Origin: Mucilaginibacter sp. cycad4
Lineage (GTDB): Bacteria > Bacteroidota > Bacteroidia > Sphingobacteriales > Sphingobacteriaceae
DNA length: 64,000 bases
Assembly (NCBI RefSeq): GCF_034263275.1
Contig: NZ_CP139559.1
Coordinates: forward strand, 930,001 to 994,000
Direction: 5' to 3'
The notes under the pieces: generated by a model
The model's input: the letters and a program-made list of their open reading frames with translations, nothing else
Database searches by the model: none
Told to the model about the DNA's origin: nothing
Position numbers and translations under genes: made by a program
Shown here: positions 28,472-37,701 of the stretch, piece after piece
Numbering within the stretch: the stretch's first letter is position 1
How the letters are laid out: every line of letters starts with the position of its first letter

Positions 28472-31400
28472 ATGATCGCAGATACTTTTATACGACGACC
28501 GGTTACCGCCATTGTTATATCCCTGGTGATATTAATAGTGGGTATCCTGTCAATAACCAGCCTGCCAATAGGCCAGTACCCCGATATTACACCGCCTACC
28601 GTATCTGTAAGCGGTACTTATACCGGTGCCGATGCACTAACGGTTGAACAAACAGTAGCTACGCCGGTTGAGGTACAGGTAAACGGTGTACCGGGCATGA
28701 CCTACCTGCAAAGTAACAGCAGCAGCAACGGGCAAATGAGCATGACCGTTAACTTTGACGTAGGTACTGATATCAATATCGCCGCCCTCGACGTGCAAAA
28801 CCGTGTAGGGATCGCCCTGCCAACCTTACCGCAGGAAGTACAGCGTTTGGGTATGGTGGTGCGTAAACGTAACCCGAGTATATTAATGCTCGTGGCTATG
28901 TACAGCCCTAACGGCAGCCACGACGTTACTTTTACCGATAACTATACCAACGTATTTATAAAAGACGCTGTTTTGCGCACCAAGGGTGTTGGTGACGTTG
29001 TTACCCGTGCCGACGACTTTAGTATGCGTCTCTGGCTTAATCCCGATAAGCTTGCTGCCTTAGGTATGAGCGCCGCCGACGTAACCACTGCCCTGCAGGA
29101 ACAAAATGCGCAGGTAGCTGCCGGTACGGTAGGTGCAACACCGCAATTAAAAGGACAAACCTTTGAGTATTCGGTAATTGTAAAAGGCCGTTTAAGTAAA
29201 CCGGAAGAGTTTGGCAACGTGGTTGTTAAAACCCAGCCTAACAACGGTGGTGTAGTACATCTTAAGGATGTTGCCAGGATTGAGCTTGGTAAATTCAACT
29301 ATTCGGGTAACTCATTTGTTGATGGCAAAAGGGCTTCTTACCTGCTGGTTTACCAGGCCCCGAACAGTAACTCGCTCCAAACAGCCGACAATGTATATGC
29401 CACAATGAATGAGCTTAAAAAGAGCTTTCCCAAGGATATTGACTATGTGGTACCTTTTGAAGCCGTAACTGTTGTTAAGGTATCAGTAAGTGAGGTAGTG
29501 GAAACTTTAGTTATAGCTTTGGTACTGGTAATTATCGTGGTGTTCTTGTTCCTGCAGAGCTGGCGCACTACATTGATACCGGTATTGGCTATCCCGGTAT
29601 CTATTATAGGCGCATTTATCTTCTTTATTCCGCTCAATTTTACCATTAATACATTAACCCTTTTCGGGTTCGTGCTTGCTATTGGTATTGTGGTTGATGA
29701 TGCCATTGTGGTGGTGGAGGCTGTTCAGCATTATATGGATGAAGAGGGGATGACCCCTAAGGAGGCAACCCAGCACGCCATGGCCGATATCTCGGCACCG
29801 GTAATTGCCATTGCACTGATCCTTGCGGCAGTGTTTGTGCCTGTAGGCTTTGTACCGGGCATAGTAGGACGATTATATCAACAGTTTGCTATCACCATCG
29901 CTATATCGGTATTGATATCAGCTTTTGTGGCGCTGTCATTAACTCCGGCATTGTGTACCTTATTATTAAAACCGCATAAGATCGATGAGAAATCAAGGGG
30001 ACTGGACAGGTTCTTCTTTAAATTCAACACCTGGTTTACGCGTGTAACCGGCAGGTACCGTAATACCGTTGACAAGAGCATTAAGAACTCTAAATACGTG
30101 ATCATTGTACTGGTATGTATTATCATTGGCGCGATATTGTTATTCAGAAGCAAACCATCAGGGTTTATCCCGCTGGAGGACGACGGTCGTGTATATATAA
30201 CCTTTGACTTACCTGAAGCGTCATCAACCGGCCGTACCGTGGATGTATTGCACAATATGATGAAAACGCTTGATAGCGTACCCGAAATTGCGCACTACGC
30301 GGCTTTGGGAGGTTTAAATGCCATCAGCTTTGCAAGCAAATCAAACAGTGCAACCATATTTGTGCAGCTTAAACCCTGGGATGAGCGTAAAGAAAAATCA
30401 CAGCAGATAACTGCATTAGTTGGTCGTTTAAATCAAAAACTGGCTAAATATAAGGAAGCCAATGTGGTGGTAATTCAACCGCCTGCAATCCCTGGTTTGG
30501 GTAGCACGGGCGGTTTCTCCTTCATTTTGGAAGAAAAACAAGCCGGCGGGGATATCAAGGTATTTGAAAAAACACTTCGTTCGTTTTTGGGGGCCATTAA
30601 TCAGCGTAAGGAAATTGCAAGGGCGTTCTCCTTCTTCACGGCAAGTACACCGGCTTACCAGTTAACTGTCGACAGGGAGAAAGCTAAAAAGCTGGGTGTA
30701 GCTATATCTGATATCAACAACGCGCTGCAAACTTATTTAGGCAGTACCTATATTAACGATTTTACCATTTATGGGCGTAACTTCAGGGTAGTGGCACAGG
30801 CCGATACCAGCTACCGTACCAATGTGCAAAACATAGGGCAGTATTTTGTGCGTAACTCTGCCGGTGCCATGGTGCCGCTGAGTACATTAACATCATACAA
30901 AGTAATAGAAAACTCACCGCTGATATCACACTATAACCTGTTCCGTTCGGCCGAGATCAATGGTAGTACCAAACCCGGCTATAGCAGCGGTGACGCTATT
31001 ACCGCTCTGCGGGAAACAGCTGCACAGGTGTTGCCGCAGGGATATGGTTACGAGTTTTCGGGCCTGAGCCGTGAGGAATTATTGTCGGGTTCTAAAACTG
31101 TTTACATCTTTGCGCTGTCAATCGGGTTTGTGTTCCTGTTCCTGGCGGCGTTGTATGAGAGCTGGTCGGTGCCGTTCTCTGTATTGTTATCGGTACCGTT
31201 GGGTGCATTTGGTGCTATCCTGTTCCTTACTTTCTGGCCCGATCTGACCAATAACGTATATGCCCAAATTGGTTTGATAACGCTGATAGGTTTGGCGGCC
31301 AAAAACGCCATCCTGATTGTGGAGTTTGCCAAGGAACGTGTAGACGCGGGCATGGAATTAGAAAAAGCGACGCTTGAAGCCGTACGCCTTCGGTTAAGGC

Positions 31401-31648
31401 CTATTATCATGACATCCATGGCCTTTATATTAGGTGTGGTGCCATTGATGATCTCATCAGGGGCCGGTGCCGAAGCCCGTAAAACCATAGGCTGGACAGT
31501 ATTTGGAGGGATGCTTACCGCCACTTCCTTAGCTATATTTATAGTGCCGGTTTTATTTTACCTGATCACCAAAATGGCTTATGGTAAAGAGAAACTTGCC
31601 GAGCTTGAAAAGAATTATGACCCTAAAAAGCACGGGCCGGAGGCCTAA
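28472..31648 (+). CDS. RND-family efflux pump (HAE1 type)
   Basis: 1058 residues, normal for AcrB/MexB. Twelve membrane helices with two large periplasmic loops. Proton-relay acidic pair is visible in GFVLAIGIVVDDAIVVVEAV (TM4), and motif text IADTFIRRPVTAIVISLVIL and FSVLLSVPLGAFGA match. It exports hydrophobic compounds with proton energy; the sequence does not tell the substrates. No TetR/AcrR regulator is adjacent; the nearest upstream gene is the divergent spt, so regulation is unknown. A strong terminator follows (31667-31694). Confidence 0.95.
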   Translation: MIADTFIRRPVTAIVISLVILIVGILSITSLPIGQYPDITPPTVSVSGTYTGADALTVEQTVATPVEVQVNGVPGMTYLQSNSSSNGQMSMTVNFDVGTDINIAALDVQNRVGIALPTLPQEVQRLGMVVRKRNPSILMLVAMYSPNGSHDVTFTDNYTNVFIKDAVLRTKGVGDVVTRADDFSMRLWLNPDKLAALGMSAADVTTALQEQNAQVAAGTVGATPQLKGQTFEYSVIVKGRLSKPEEFGNVVVKTQPNNGGVVHLKDVARIELGKFNYSGNSFVDGKRASYLLVYQAPNSNSLQTADNVYATMNELKKSFPKDIDYVVPFEAVTVVKVSVSEVVETLVIALVLVIIVVFLFLQSWRTTLIPVLAIPVSIIGAFIFFIPLNFTINTLTLFGFVLAIGIVVDDAIVVVEAVQHYMDEEGMTPKEATQHAMADISAPVIAIALILAAVFVPVGFVPGIVGRLYQQFAITIAISVLISAFVALSLTPALCTLLLKPHKIDEKSRGLDRFFFKFNTWFTRVTGRYRNTVDKSIKNSKYVIIVLVCIIIGAILLFRSKPSGFIPLEDDGRVYITFDLPEASSTGRTVDVLHNMMKTLDSVPEIAHYAALGGLNAISFASKSNSATIFVQLKPWDERKEKSQQITALVGRLNQKLAKYKEANVVVIQPPAIPGLGSTGGFSFILEEKQAGGDIKVFEKTLRSFLGAINQRKEIARAFSFFTASTPAYQLTVDREKAKKLGVAISDINNALQTYLGSTYINDFTIYGRNFRVVAQADTSYRTNVQNIGQYFVRNSAGAMVPLSTLTSYKVIENSPLISHYNLFRSAEINGSTKPGYSSGDAITALRETAAQVLPQGYGYEFSGLSREELLSGSKTVYIFALSIGFVFLFLAALYESWSVPFSVLLSVPLGAFGAILFLTFWPDLTNNVYAQIGLITLIGLAAKNAILIVEFAKERVDAGMELEKATLEAVRLRLRPIIMTSMAFILGVVPLMISSGAGAEARKTIGWTVFGGMLTATSLAIFIVPVLFYLITKMAYGKEKLAELEKNYDPKKHGPEA

Positions 31649-32048
31649 TAATTGTTAAAGTTTTGTAAAAAGAGAGGCGCAAGTCTCTCTTTTTTGTTTT
31701 ACAGCAGGTTTGGTATACTGCTATACTTCGCTATTTAACCATTTATAGCCTCGAAATTTGGTGTTAGTATACACTTTTGAAGTTTATGCAGGGCAGTTTT
31801 TAATAAAGCTGGTAATTATGAAATATACTAACCAGTAATTGTTTTGTATTGATCTTATCACTTTAAACAGAGCTGATTTTCAATTATTAAGCTATGGATG
31901 ATTGGATTAAACGCGGTTGTTTTAATAGTTTAAATAATATCTTCGATAGTAAATGATGCTAATAATGGCAAAGTATTTGTTAAGGAGGAGTTAATACAAT
32001 GGAAAGTTAAAACATGAACATTGTAGAATTTGACTAAAAAACACAACT
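31649..32048. other. 400-nt spacer: terminator then AT-rich region
   Basis: Apart from the terminator at 31667-31694, this holds no gene. The last 200 bases are AT-rich and probably contain the promoter of the outer-membrane protein at 32049; no confident -33/-7 pair was found. Confidence 0.5.
31667..31694 (+). terminator. Terminator after the RND operon
   Basis: AAAAAGAGAG (31667-31676) and CTCTCTTTTT (31685-31694) form a 10-bp stem with an 8-nt loop and a T-run, 18 nt past the RND stop. Confidence 0.88.
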
Positions 32049-32621
32049 ATGAAAACAATGACTAAAATGATAGCTTCGGCATTTACTGCGGCGGCTATCT
32101 TTATCGGAACAAATGTTAAAGCTCAAACTACACCGGCAAATGCGTTACGCTTTGGCATTGGCTTAGAGGCCGGTGTCCCTACAGGTAACGCGCACGATAT
32201 TTCAAATTTTGAATTAGGCGGTACAGCGCGCTTGCAGTATGGTGTGAGTAATGACCTGGCTCTTACACTTACATCCGGCTATTACAACTTTTTTGGTAAA
32301 TCGTATACCTCGTCATTTTCTGATGCTAATTCAACCACAACTATAACTGTAAAAGGCAGATCATTAGGCGTAGTGCCGGTAAAAGCCGGTATTAAAGCTT
32401 TTGTTGGCGATGGCTTTTATTTTGCAGGCGAAGTGGGTGCCGGTTTTGAAGTTCACCCACCAATTGCCGGGGCTGATAAGAATACTAAACTTATCCTTGC
32501 TCCAGGTTTGGGCTATGCCACCAAATCATGGGATATAGGCGTGCGCTACGAAAACTTCTCTGGGCAAAGCAATAACTATGGCCTGGTTGGTTTGCGTTTA
32601 GCTTATGGATTTGGATTATAA
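32049..32621 (+). CDS. Small outer-membrane beta-barrel protein
   Basis: 190 residues with a signal peptide (KTMTKMIASAFTAAAIFIG, cleavage after VKAQ). The mature protein has alternating strands (FGIGLEAGVPTGNAHDI, TARLQYGVSNDLALTLTSGYYNFF, VPVKAGIKAFVGDGFYFAGEVGAGFEVH) ending GLRLAYGFGL, the typical 8-stranded barrel of Bacteroidota outer-membrane proteins. Function unknown. It is monocistronic, with a terminator at 32648-32672. Confidence 0.85.
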   Translation: MKTMTKMIASAFTAAAIFIGTNVKAQTTPANALRFGIGLEAGVPTGNAHDISNFELGGTARLQYGVSNDLALTLTSGYYNFFGKSYTSSFSDANSTTTITVKGRSLGVVPVKAGIKAFVGDGFYFAGEVGAGFEVHPPIAGADKNTKLILAPGLGYATKSWDIGVRYENFSGQSNNYGLVGLRLAYGFGL

Positions 32622-32647
32622 TTTTTGATATAATAATAAACAGAAAA

Positions 32648-32672
32648 ATCCGCTTGCGAACAGCAAGCGGAT
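32648..32672 (+). terminator. Terminator after the small OMP gene
   Basis: ATCCGCTTGC (32648-32657) and GCAAGCGGAT (32663-32672) form a perfect 10-bp stem with a 5-nt loop, 26 nt past the stop. Confidence 0.85.
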
Positions 32673-32682
32673 TCCTTTGTTT

Positions 32683-32802
32683 CTGAACCAGGATTTGGGG
32701 GATTTATCGGATTTACAGGATTTGATTTGCAACGGATAAGAAAATCGAGGTAATCCCTTTAATCCTATAAAATCCCGGTTCAGACAAAAATCCCGGTTCT
32801 GA
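32683..32802. repeat. Dispersed repeat, copy 2
   Basis: CTGAACCAGGATTTGGGGGA, then GGATTTACAGGATTT and GATTTGCAA, then AATCCTATAAAATCCCGGTT on the far side. The ends are inverted relative to each other and match those at 13081 and 59221/59814. No coding sequence lies inside; about 120 nt. It fills the spacer between two converging genes. Confidence 0.75.
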
Positions 32803-33996
32803 TTACGCCAATTTACCCAACGCTTCTTTTAACCTTCTCATAGCTTCTATCAGCTTATCTTCGGCCGCGGCGTATGATAAGCGGATTGAAGACGGATCGC
32901 CAAATGAATCGCCGCCTACAGTGGCTACGTGGCCTTCTTCAAGCAGGTAAAGGCTCAAATCGTCAGAGTCGTTAATTACCCGGCCTTCATAACTTTTACC
33001 AAAGAACGAGGTAACGTTAGGGAAAAAGTAGAATGCGCCATCGGGCAGGTTCACTTTAATCCCATCTATTTCGCTCAATAATTTATAAACAATATCCCGG
33101 CGTTTTTTGAATGCGGCACGCATTTCAAGTACGCTTTCCAAACCGCCTTCGTAAGCAGCAACACCGGCACGCTGGGTGATTGAGCAGGTACCAGAAGTTA
33201 CCTGACCCTGCATTTTATCAAAAGCAGCGGCAAGCTCCTTAGTGCTGGCGGTGTAACCTATCCTCCAACCAGTCATGGCAAACGCTTTCGACCAGCCGTT
33301 GATGATCACTACACGGTCTTTAATATAATCAAACTGCGCGATAGACTCGTGCTTGTCAACAAAGTTGATGTGCTCGTAGATCTCGTCGCTCAGGATGTAA
33401 ACATGGGGGTGCTTTTCAAATACTTTTGCCAAACCTTCCAGCTCGTCTTTAGTGTAAACGCTGCCAGTAGGGTTACATGGCGATGAAAACATGAACAGCT
33501 TGGTATTAGGTGTAATAGCTGCTTCTAATTGCTCCGGGGTAATTTTAAAGTTGGTATCAACAGTGGTGTTGATGAAAACACTTTTACCTTCGGCCAATTT
33601 AACTACTTCGCTGTATGAAACCCAGTAAGGTGTAGGGATGATCACTTCTTCGCCGGGGTTAACCAAACATAATACCGCGTTGGCGATGGCCTGCTTGGCA
33701 CCTGTAGAAACCACGATCTCGCTAAAATCATAATCAAGATTGTTCTCGTTCTTCAGCTTGGCAACTACGGCTTTACGAAGTTCAGGGTAGCCCGCTACGG
33801 GTGTGTAGTAGGTGAAGTTCTTGTCCATGGCCTGCTTGGCGGCTTCCTTGATGTGTTCAGGGGTATGAAAATCAGGTTCGCCGAAGCTAAGGCTGATCAC
33901 GTCGACACCTTTAGCGGCAAGTTCACGGCCCAGTTTGGCCATTTTAATTGTTGCAGATTCGGACAGGTTTTGTATCCGGGTACTTAATGCGCTCAT
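32803..33996 (-). CDS. aspC: Aspartate aminotransferase, class I
   Basis: 397 residues, fold-type I PLP enzyme. Visible: SFGEPDFHTPEHIKEAA at 37-52, substrate Asn175 in SSPCNPTGS, Asp204 and Tyr207 in SDEIYEHI, Schiff-base Lys237 in NGWSKAFAMTGWRIGY, and the carboxylate Arg in SIRLSYA near the end. It belongs to the Ib (AspC/prephenate aminotransferase-like) subgroup, transferring amino groups between aspartate or aromatic precursors and 2-oxoglutarate. Alternatives within the subgroup cannot be excluded. Monocistronic, divergent from the CDF gene. Confidence 0.88.
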   Translation of the reverse strand: MSALSTRIQNLSESATIKMAKLGRELAAKGVDVISLSFGEPDFHTPEHIKEAAKQAMDKNFTYYTPVAGYPELRKAVVAKLKNENNLDYDFSEIVVSTGAKQAIANAVLCLVNPGEEVIIPTPYWVSYSEVVKLAEGKSVFINTTVDTNFKITPEQLEAAITPNTKLFMFSSPCNPTGSVYTKDELEGLAKVFEKHPHVYILSDEIYEHINFVDKHESIAQFDYIKDRVVIINGWSKAFAMTGWRIGYTASTKELAAAFDKMQGQVTSGTCSITQRAGVAAYEGGLESVLEMRAAFKKRRDIVYKLLSEIDGIKVNLPDGAFYFFPNVTSFFGKSYEGRVINDSDDLSLYLLEEGHVATVGGDSFGDPSSIRLSYAAAEDKLIEAMRRLKEALGKLA

Positions 33997-34088
33997 ATAA
34001 ATTATGTTATCGCGGCAAATATAGAAAATAACTTTACTGCTACTTACGGTTGTTATTTTTTAAATTTGCGGCCTAATAACACCTTGCT

Positions 34089-35063
34089 TTGAATCAACAA
34101 AAAAGGATCATATTAATTTCGCTGATAACGGGGATTGTGCTGATGCTGGCGAAATTTGGCGCCTACTTTTTAACAGCCTCCAATTTTGTACTTACCGATG
34201 CCGCCGAAAGTATTGTAAACGTCATAGCAAGCTCATTTGCCTTTTATAGTATTTATCTGTCGGCTTTGCCGCGTGATGAAAATCACCCTTACGGGCACGG
34301 TAAAGTGGAGTTCTTTTCTGTTTTTATTGAAGGTTCATTAATAGGCATTGCAGGCTGCATTATCATCGTAAAATCGGTTTACAGCTTTTTCTTCCCCAAT
34401 ATTATCCATGATCTGTTTACAGGCGCTATTATTATAGGTATTACAGGTACCATTAATGGAGCGCTTGGCTATTACATGATTCGGAAGGGTAAAGAACTTC
34501 GCTCTATGACCCTTGATGCCGACGGTCGGCATTTATTAGCAGATACCGTTACCAGCGGTGGTTTGGTGGTGGGCTTATTATTAATTGAATTTACAAGGAT
34601 TTTATGGCTGGATAGTGTATTGTCTATACTGGTTGGCCTTTATATAGTATACAGCAGTTACAAACTGGTGCGTAAATCGGTAGGAGGGTTGATGGACGAA
34701 GCCGATTTTCAGGTAGTAACCGATATTGTGCATGTTTTAAGTGAAAAACGCCGGGAGTCATGGATTGATGTACATAACCTGCGTGCGCAGAAATATGGCC
34801 ATGAGCTGCATATCGACTGTCACATGACGCTGCCTAACTATTTTGATTTGAACACAGTACATACGGAAATATCATTGGTTGATAAGATGATCAATAATGA
34901 TATGGGCATCAAAACGGAGCTTTTTATCCACGCTGATCCTTGTGTGCCCAATTGCTGCCACTACTGCAGTATGCCTAATTGCCCTATCCGGTCGGAAGCA
35001 AAAACCGAAACCATTGCCTGGACAATGGAAAAGGTTGTACGTAATAAAAAACACTTTGAATAA
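34089..35063 (+). CDS. Cation diffusion facilitator metal transporter with Cys-rich tail
   Basis: 324 residues from a TTG start at 34089. Six membrane helices; metal sites in NFVLTDAAESIVNVIAS (helix 2) and DENHPYGHGKVEFFS between helices 2 and 3, and DADGRHLLADTVTSGG (helix 5). A cytoplasmic C-terminal domain follows, then a Cys-rich end DPCVPNCCHYCSMPNC at about 290-305, a likely extra metal-binding site. It exports Zn, Fe or similar divalent ions by proton exchange. Its stop overlaps the start of the NUDIX gene by one base, and bioA and the di-iron protein follow, so four genes appear to form one operon. Confidence 0.92.
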   Translation: MNQQKRIILISLITGIVLMLAKFGAYFLTASNFVLTDAAESIVNVIASSFAFYSIYLSALPRDENHPYGHGKVEFFSVFIEGSLIGIAGCIIIVKSVYSFFFPNIIHDLFTGAIIIGITGTINGALGYYMIRKGKELRSMTLDADGRHLLADTVTSGGLVVGLLLIEFTRILWLDSVLSILVGLYIVYSSYKLVRKSVGGLMDEADFQVVTDIVHVLSEKRRESWIDVHNLRAQKYGHELHIDCHMTLPNYFDLNTVHTEISLVDKMINNDMGIKTELFIHADPCVPNCCHYCSMPNCPIRSEAKTETIAWTMEKVVRNKKHFE

Positions 35064-35503
35064 TGGAATACTTTAATGTAAGGGTTTACGGCCTGTTGCT
35101 GAACGATGATGATGAATTGCTGATAAGCGATGAACAGGAATATGGCATTCGTTTTTCAAAATTCCCGGGCGGGGGCCTGGAACTTGGTGAGGGCCTGATT
35201 GACGGGCTTAAACGCGAGTTTATGGAAGAATGCAATATAGAGATTGAAGTTGTCGGTCATTTTTACACTACCGATTTCGCAGTAAAATCAGCCTTTAATA
35301 ACTCGCAGGTGATCAGTGTATATTATCTGGTGAGAAGCATTACCCCGATTAATTTGAATATTAAAGCCGTTGCATTTGATTTTGACGGAGAAGGAGAGGT
35401 GTTGCAGGCTTTCAGATGGGTGCCGCTTACCGCTTTGAGTGTAGCCGATTTTGAATTCCCGACAGATAAGCGTGTGGTTGAACTTTTACAAAACGAACTA
35501 TGA
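35063..35503 (+). CDS. NUDIX hydrolase
   Basis: 146 residues. The Nudix box runs from Gly37 to Glu56: Gly37, Glu43, Arg51, Glu52, Glu55 and Glu56 are in the required spacing; the usual final Gly is Asn58. It cleaves a nucleoside diphosphate linked to some other group; the substrate is unknown. It overlaps the CDF gene by one base and its end overlaps the bioA start by 4 nt (stop 35503, start 35500), which shows tight translational coupling. Confidence 0.9.
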   Translation: MEYFNVRVYGLLLNDDDELLISDEQEYGIRFSKFPGGGLELGEGLIDGLKREFMEECNIEIEVVGHFYTTDFAVKSAFNNSQVISVYYLVRSITPINLNIKAVAFDFDGEGEVLQAFRWVPLTALSVADFEFPTDKRVVELLQNEL

Positions 35504-36765
35504 GCCTTACCGAAAGGGATTTAAAAGTAATATGGCACCCCTATACCCAAATGAAAACTGCGCAGCCGCCTGTAGGCATTGTACGCGGCGAAGGGGCGCT
35601 GTTATTTGATGAAGAAGGAAAACAATATATAGATGCGGTATCGTCATGGTGGGTAAATATCCACGGGCATGCACATCCCTATATCGCTAAAAAAGTATCG
35701 GAGCAGCTGCATAAACTGGAGCACGTGATTTTTGCGGGTTTTACCCATGAAGGTGCTGTTGAACTGGCCGAACGCCTGCTTGCCATTTTACCGGCTAATC
35801 AGAAGAAAGCCTTTTACTCGGATAATGGCTCAACTGCAATTGAAGTAGCCATAAAAATGTGCCTGCAATACTGGCTTAACAAAGGCGACCAACGTACTAA
35901 AATCATCGCTTTTAATAACGCTTATCATGGCGATACCTTCGGCGCTATGGCTGTAAGCGGCCGCAGTGCGTTTACCAAAGCTTTTGATAGCTTGCTTTTT
36001 GAGGTGGAATTTATCGATATCCCTACCAAAGAAAATATCGAACGTCTCAAATCTCAAATCTCAAATCTCAAATCTCAAACTGCCTGCTTTATTTTTGAGC
36101 CGCTTGTTCAGGGCTCGGCAGGGATGATCATGTATGAGGCCGAATATCTGGATGAATTGATGGCACATTGCCGTGAGGAGGAAGTGATGCTGATTGCGGA
36201 TGAAGTTTTCACCGGTTTCGGACGTACCGGCAAACCTTTCGCTACAAACCATGTACAAGTTGAGCCGGATATCATGTGTTTTTCCAAAGGGCTTACAGGG
36301 GGGACCATGGCCCTTGGGTTAACTACCTGTACGCAGCAGACTTATGACGCCTTTTTATCGGATGATAAACTGAAAACCCTTTTTCACGGGCATTCATTCA
36401 CTGCTAACCCTATAGCCTGTGCCTCGGCATTAGCAAGCCTGGATCTGTTTCAACAGCCTGAAACGGCAGAAAATATTGCCAGGATCAAAGCTGCCCATAC
36501 TGCATTTGCAGATAAGATCCGCAATCACCCTAAAATAAAAACAGTAAGGCAAACCGGCACGATCCTGGCCATGGAATGGGAAACAGGTGATAATACTTCC
36601 TACTTCAGTTCGCTCAGAGATCAATTGTATCATTACTTTTTGGCCGCAGGGATCATATTGCGCCCTTTAGGTAACGTTATTTATATTTTACCGCCATATT
36701 GCATTACTAATGAGCAACTCAATTATGTTTACAGCAAAATTGAGCAAGCCCTTGAAGAATTATAA
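35500..36765 (+). CDS. bioA: Adenosylmethionine-8-amino-7-oxononanoate transaminase
   Basis: 421 residues, class III PLP aminotransferase of biotin synthesis; it transfers the amino group of SAM to 7-keto-8-aminopelargonate. Marks: VSSWWVNIHGHAHPYI, SDNGSTAIEVAIKM, NAYHGDTFGAMAVSGR, DEVFTGFGRTGK and the PLP lysine in SKGLTGGTMALGL. An odd feature is a tract of five exact TCTCAAA copies (36045-36079) inside the gene, coding RLKSQISNLKSQT (182-194); the gene remains in frame here. No other biotin gene is seen within the window. It overlaps the NUDIX gene and is followed 3 nt later by a ferritin-like gene. Confidence 0.93.
   Translation: MSLTERDLKVIWHPYTQMKTAQPPVGIVRGEGALLFDEEGKQYIDAVSSWWVNIHGHAHPYIAKKVSEQLHKLEHVIFAGFTHEGAVELAERLLAILPANQKKAFYSDNGSTAIEVAIKMCLQYWLNKGDQRTKIIAFNNAYHGDTFGAMAVSGRSAFTKAFDSLLFEVEFIDIPTKENIERLKSQISNLKSQTACFIFEPLVQGSAGMIMYEAEYLDELMAHCREEEVMLIADEVFTGFGRTGKPFATNHVQVEPDIMCFSKGLTGGTMALGLTTCTQQTYDAFLSDDKLKTLFHGHSFTANPIACASALASLDLFQQPETAENIARIKAAHTAFADKIRNHPKIKTVRQTGTILAMEWETGDNTSYFSSLRDQLYHYFLAAGIILRPLGNVIYILPPYCITNEQLNYVYSKIEQALEEL
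36045..36079 (+). repeat. Heptanucleotide tandem repeat (TCTCAAA)x5 inside bioA
   Basis: Five perfect copies of a 7-nt unit. Because 7 is not a multiple of 3, any gain or loss of one copy would shift the bioA frame. Confidence 0.95.
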
Positions 36766-36768
36766 ATT

Positions 36769-37374
36769 ATGCTGAACAAAATACTACCTACTATAATAGC
36801 CGATAACGAACTGCACTCTCGCTGGTTAAATACATTATCATTAATGGAAAACACCGGTGCGCGCAAGATCTCGGCCAGCGAAGACCCGCTTACGGTTACT
36901 TATATCATATTAAAGCATGCTGCCGAAGAACACCGTCATGCCTTCTACCTTAAAAAACAACTGGAAAAAACAGGCGTAACATTACCAACTTATGCTGCTG
37001 AATACCTGCTGGCCCCCGGCTCAAGCAAATATTATTTAAACCAACTGGATGTAGATGTGTGCCGTTACCTTAAAACTGAACTTAACCTGAAAGGTGCTGA
37101 ACTCCGTTTTGCCGCCTATCTGCTGGTTACCTATGCTATTGAGGTTCGTGCTGATGAACTTTATCCTATATACCAGGATGCCCTTGACGAGGCGGGTAGT
37201 AAAGTGAACGTAAAATCCATCATTTTAGAAGAGGAAGGCCACCTGGAAGAAATGATCAATCAACTACAGCATTTTTCCCCAGATTGGGAGCTGCACGCTC
37301 AAAAATCTGTCGAATTTGAAACCAAACTGTTTAACCAATGGGTTGTGCAGTTGGGTAAGGAAATAGCTTTGTAA
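36769..37374 (+). CDS. Ferritin-like di-iron protein
   Basis: 201 residues, almost all helical, no signal peptide. A full set of carboxylate/histidine ligands in ferritin-like spacing is visible: Glu27; Glu54-x2-His57 (AAEEHRHAFY); Glu125 (AIEVRADELY); and Glu155-x2-His158 (LEEEGHLEEM). That is the classic E...ExxH...E...ExxH di-iron plan, so oxidase, hydroxylase or peroxide-handling chemistry is likely. I do not recognise a named family. It begins 3 nt after bioA stop, so a link with biotin synthesis or with the CDF transporter of the same operon is inferred. Confidence 0.75.
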   Translation: MLNKILPTIIADNELHSRWLNTLSLMENTGARKISASEDPLTVTYIILKHAAEEHRHAFYLKKQLEKTGVTLPTYAAEYLLAPGSSKYYLNQLDVDVCRYLKTELNLKGAELRFAAYLLVTYAIEVRADELYPIYQDALDEAGSKVNVKSIILEEEGHLEEMINQLQHFSPDWELHAQKSVEFETKLFNQWVVQLGKEIAL

Positions 37375-37701
37375 ACTCCCGTCATTGCGAGTAACCGTCA
37401 GGGCAACCCTGAAAAAAACCGTGATGACGTGTAGAATATATTTCAGGGATGGTGTGTGGGCCGCGTTAGGGATGGGAGCGGATACCGTCCGTTAGCCAAC
37501 GGATAATGCCTGTGCAGTATGAGCGTACAGCCCGGCCGCAGGCAACGCCCATATTATAAAAATCGTCTCCTAAAACACACTTAATAATCAATAACTTACA
37601 ATCACGTCATTATAAGGAACGAAGCAATCCCAAACCGTACAGGGCGGACCTGTTTATAGGGGATTGCTTCGTCTCGCAACGCAATGACGCGTTTGGGATA
37701 A
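37375..37701. other. Spacer with two kinds of palindromic repeat
   Basis: About 330 bases without a gene. It holds a structured G/C-rich segment (about 37457-37550) with TCCGTTAGCCAACGGA as a small hairpin and complementary ends GGGC..GTT/AACGCCC, and a GTCATTGCGAG-type palindrome at 37605-37689 (CGTCAT..GAACGAAGCAATCC paired with GGATTGCTTCG..CAATGACG). A copy of the second lies at 46249-46341. Confidence 0.6.

Noticed and set aside
36045..36079. Idea that the heptamer tract in bioA is a CRISPR-like array
   Set aside because: Units are only 7 nt with no spacers; it is a simple tandem repeat.
37605..37689. Palindromes considered as a CRISPR or tRNA
   Set aside because: Only two inverted arms with no regular spacing, and no tRNA cloverleaf or conserved T-loop could be found.
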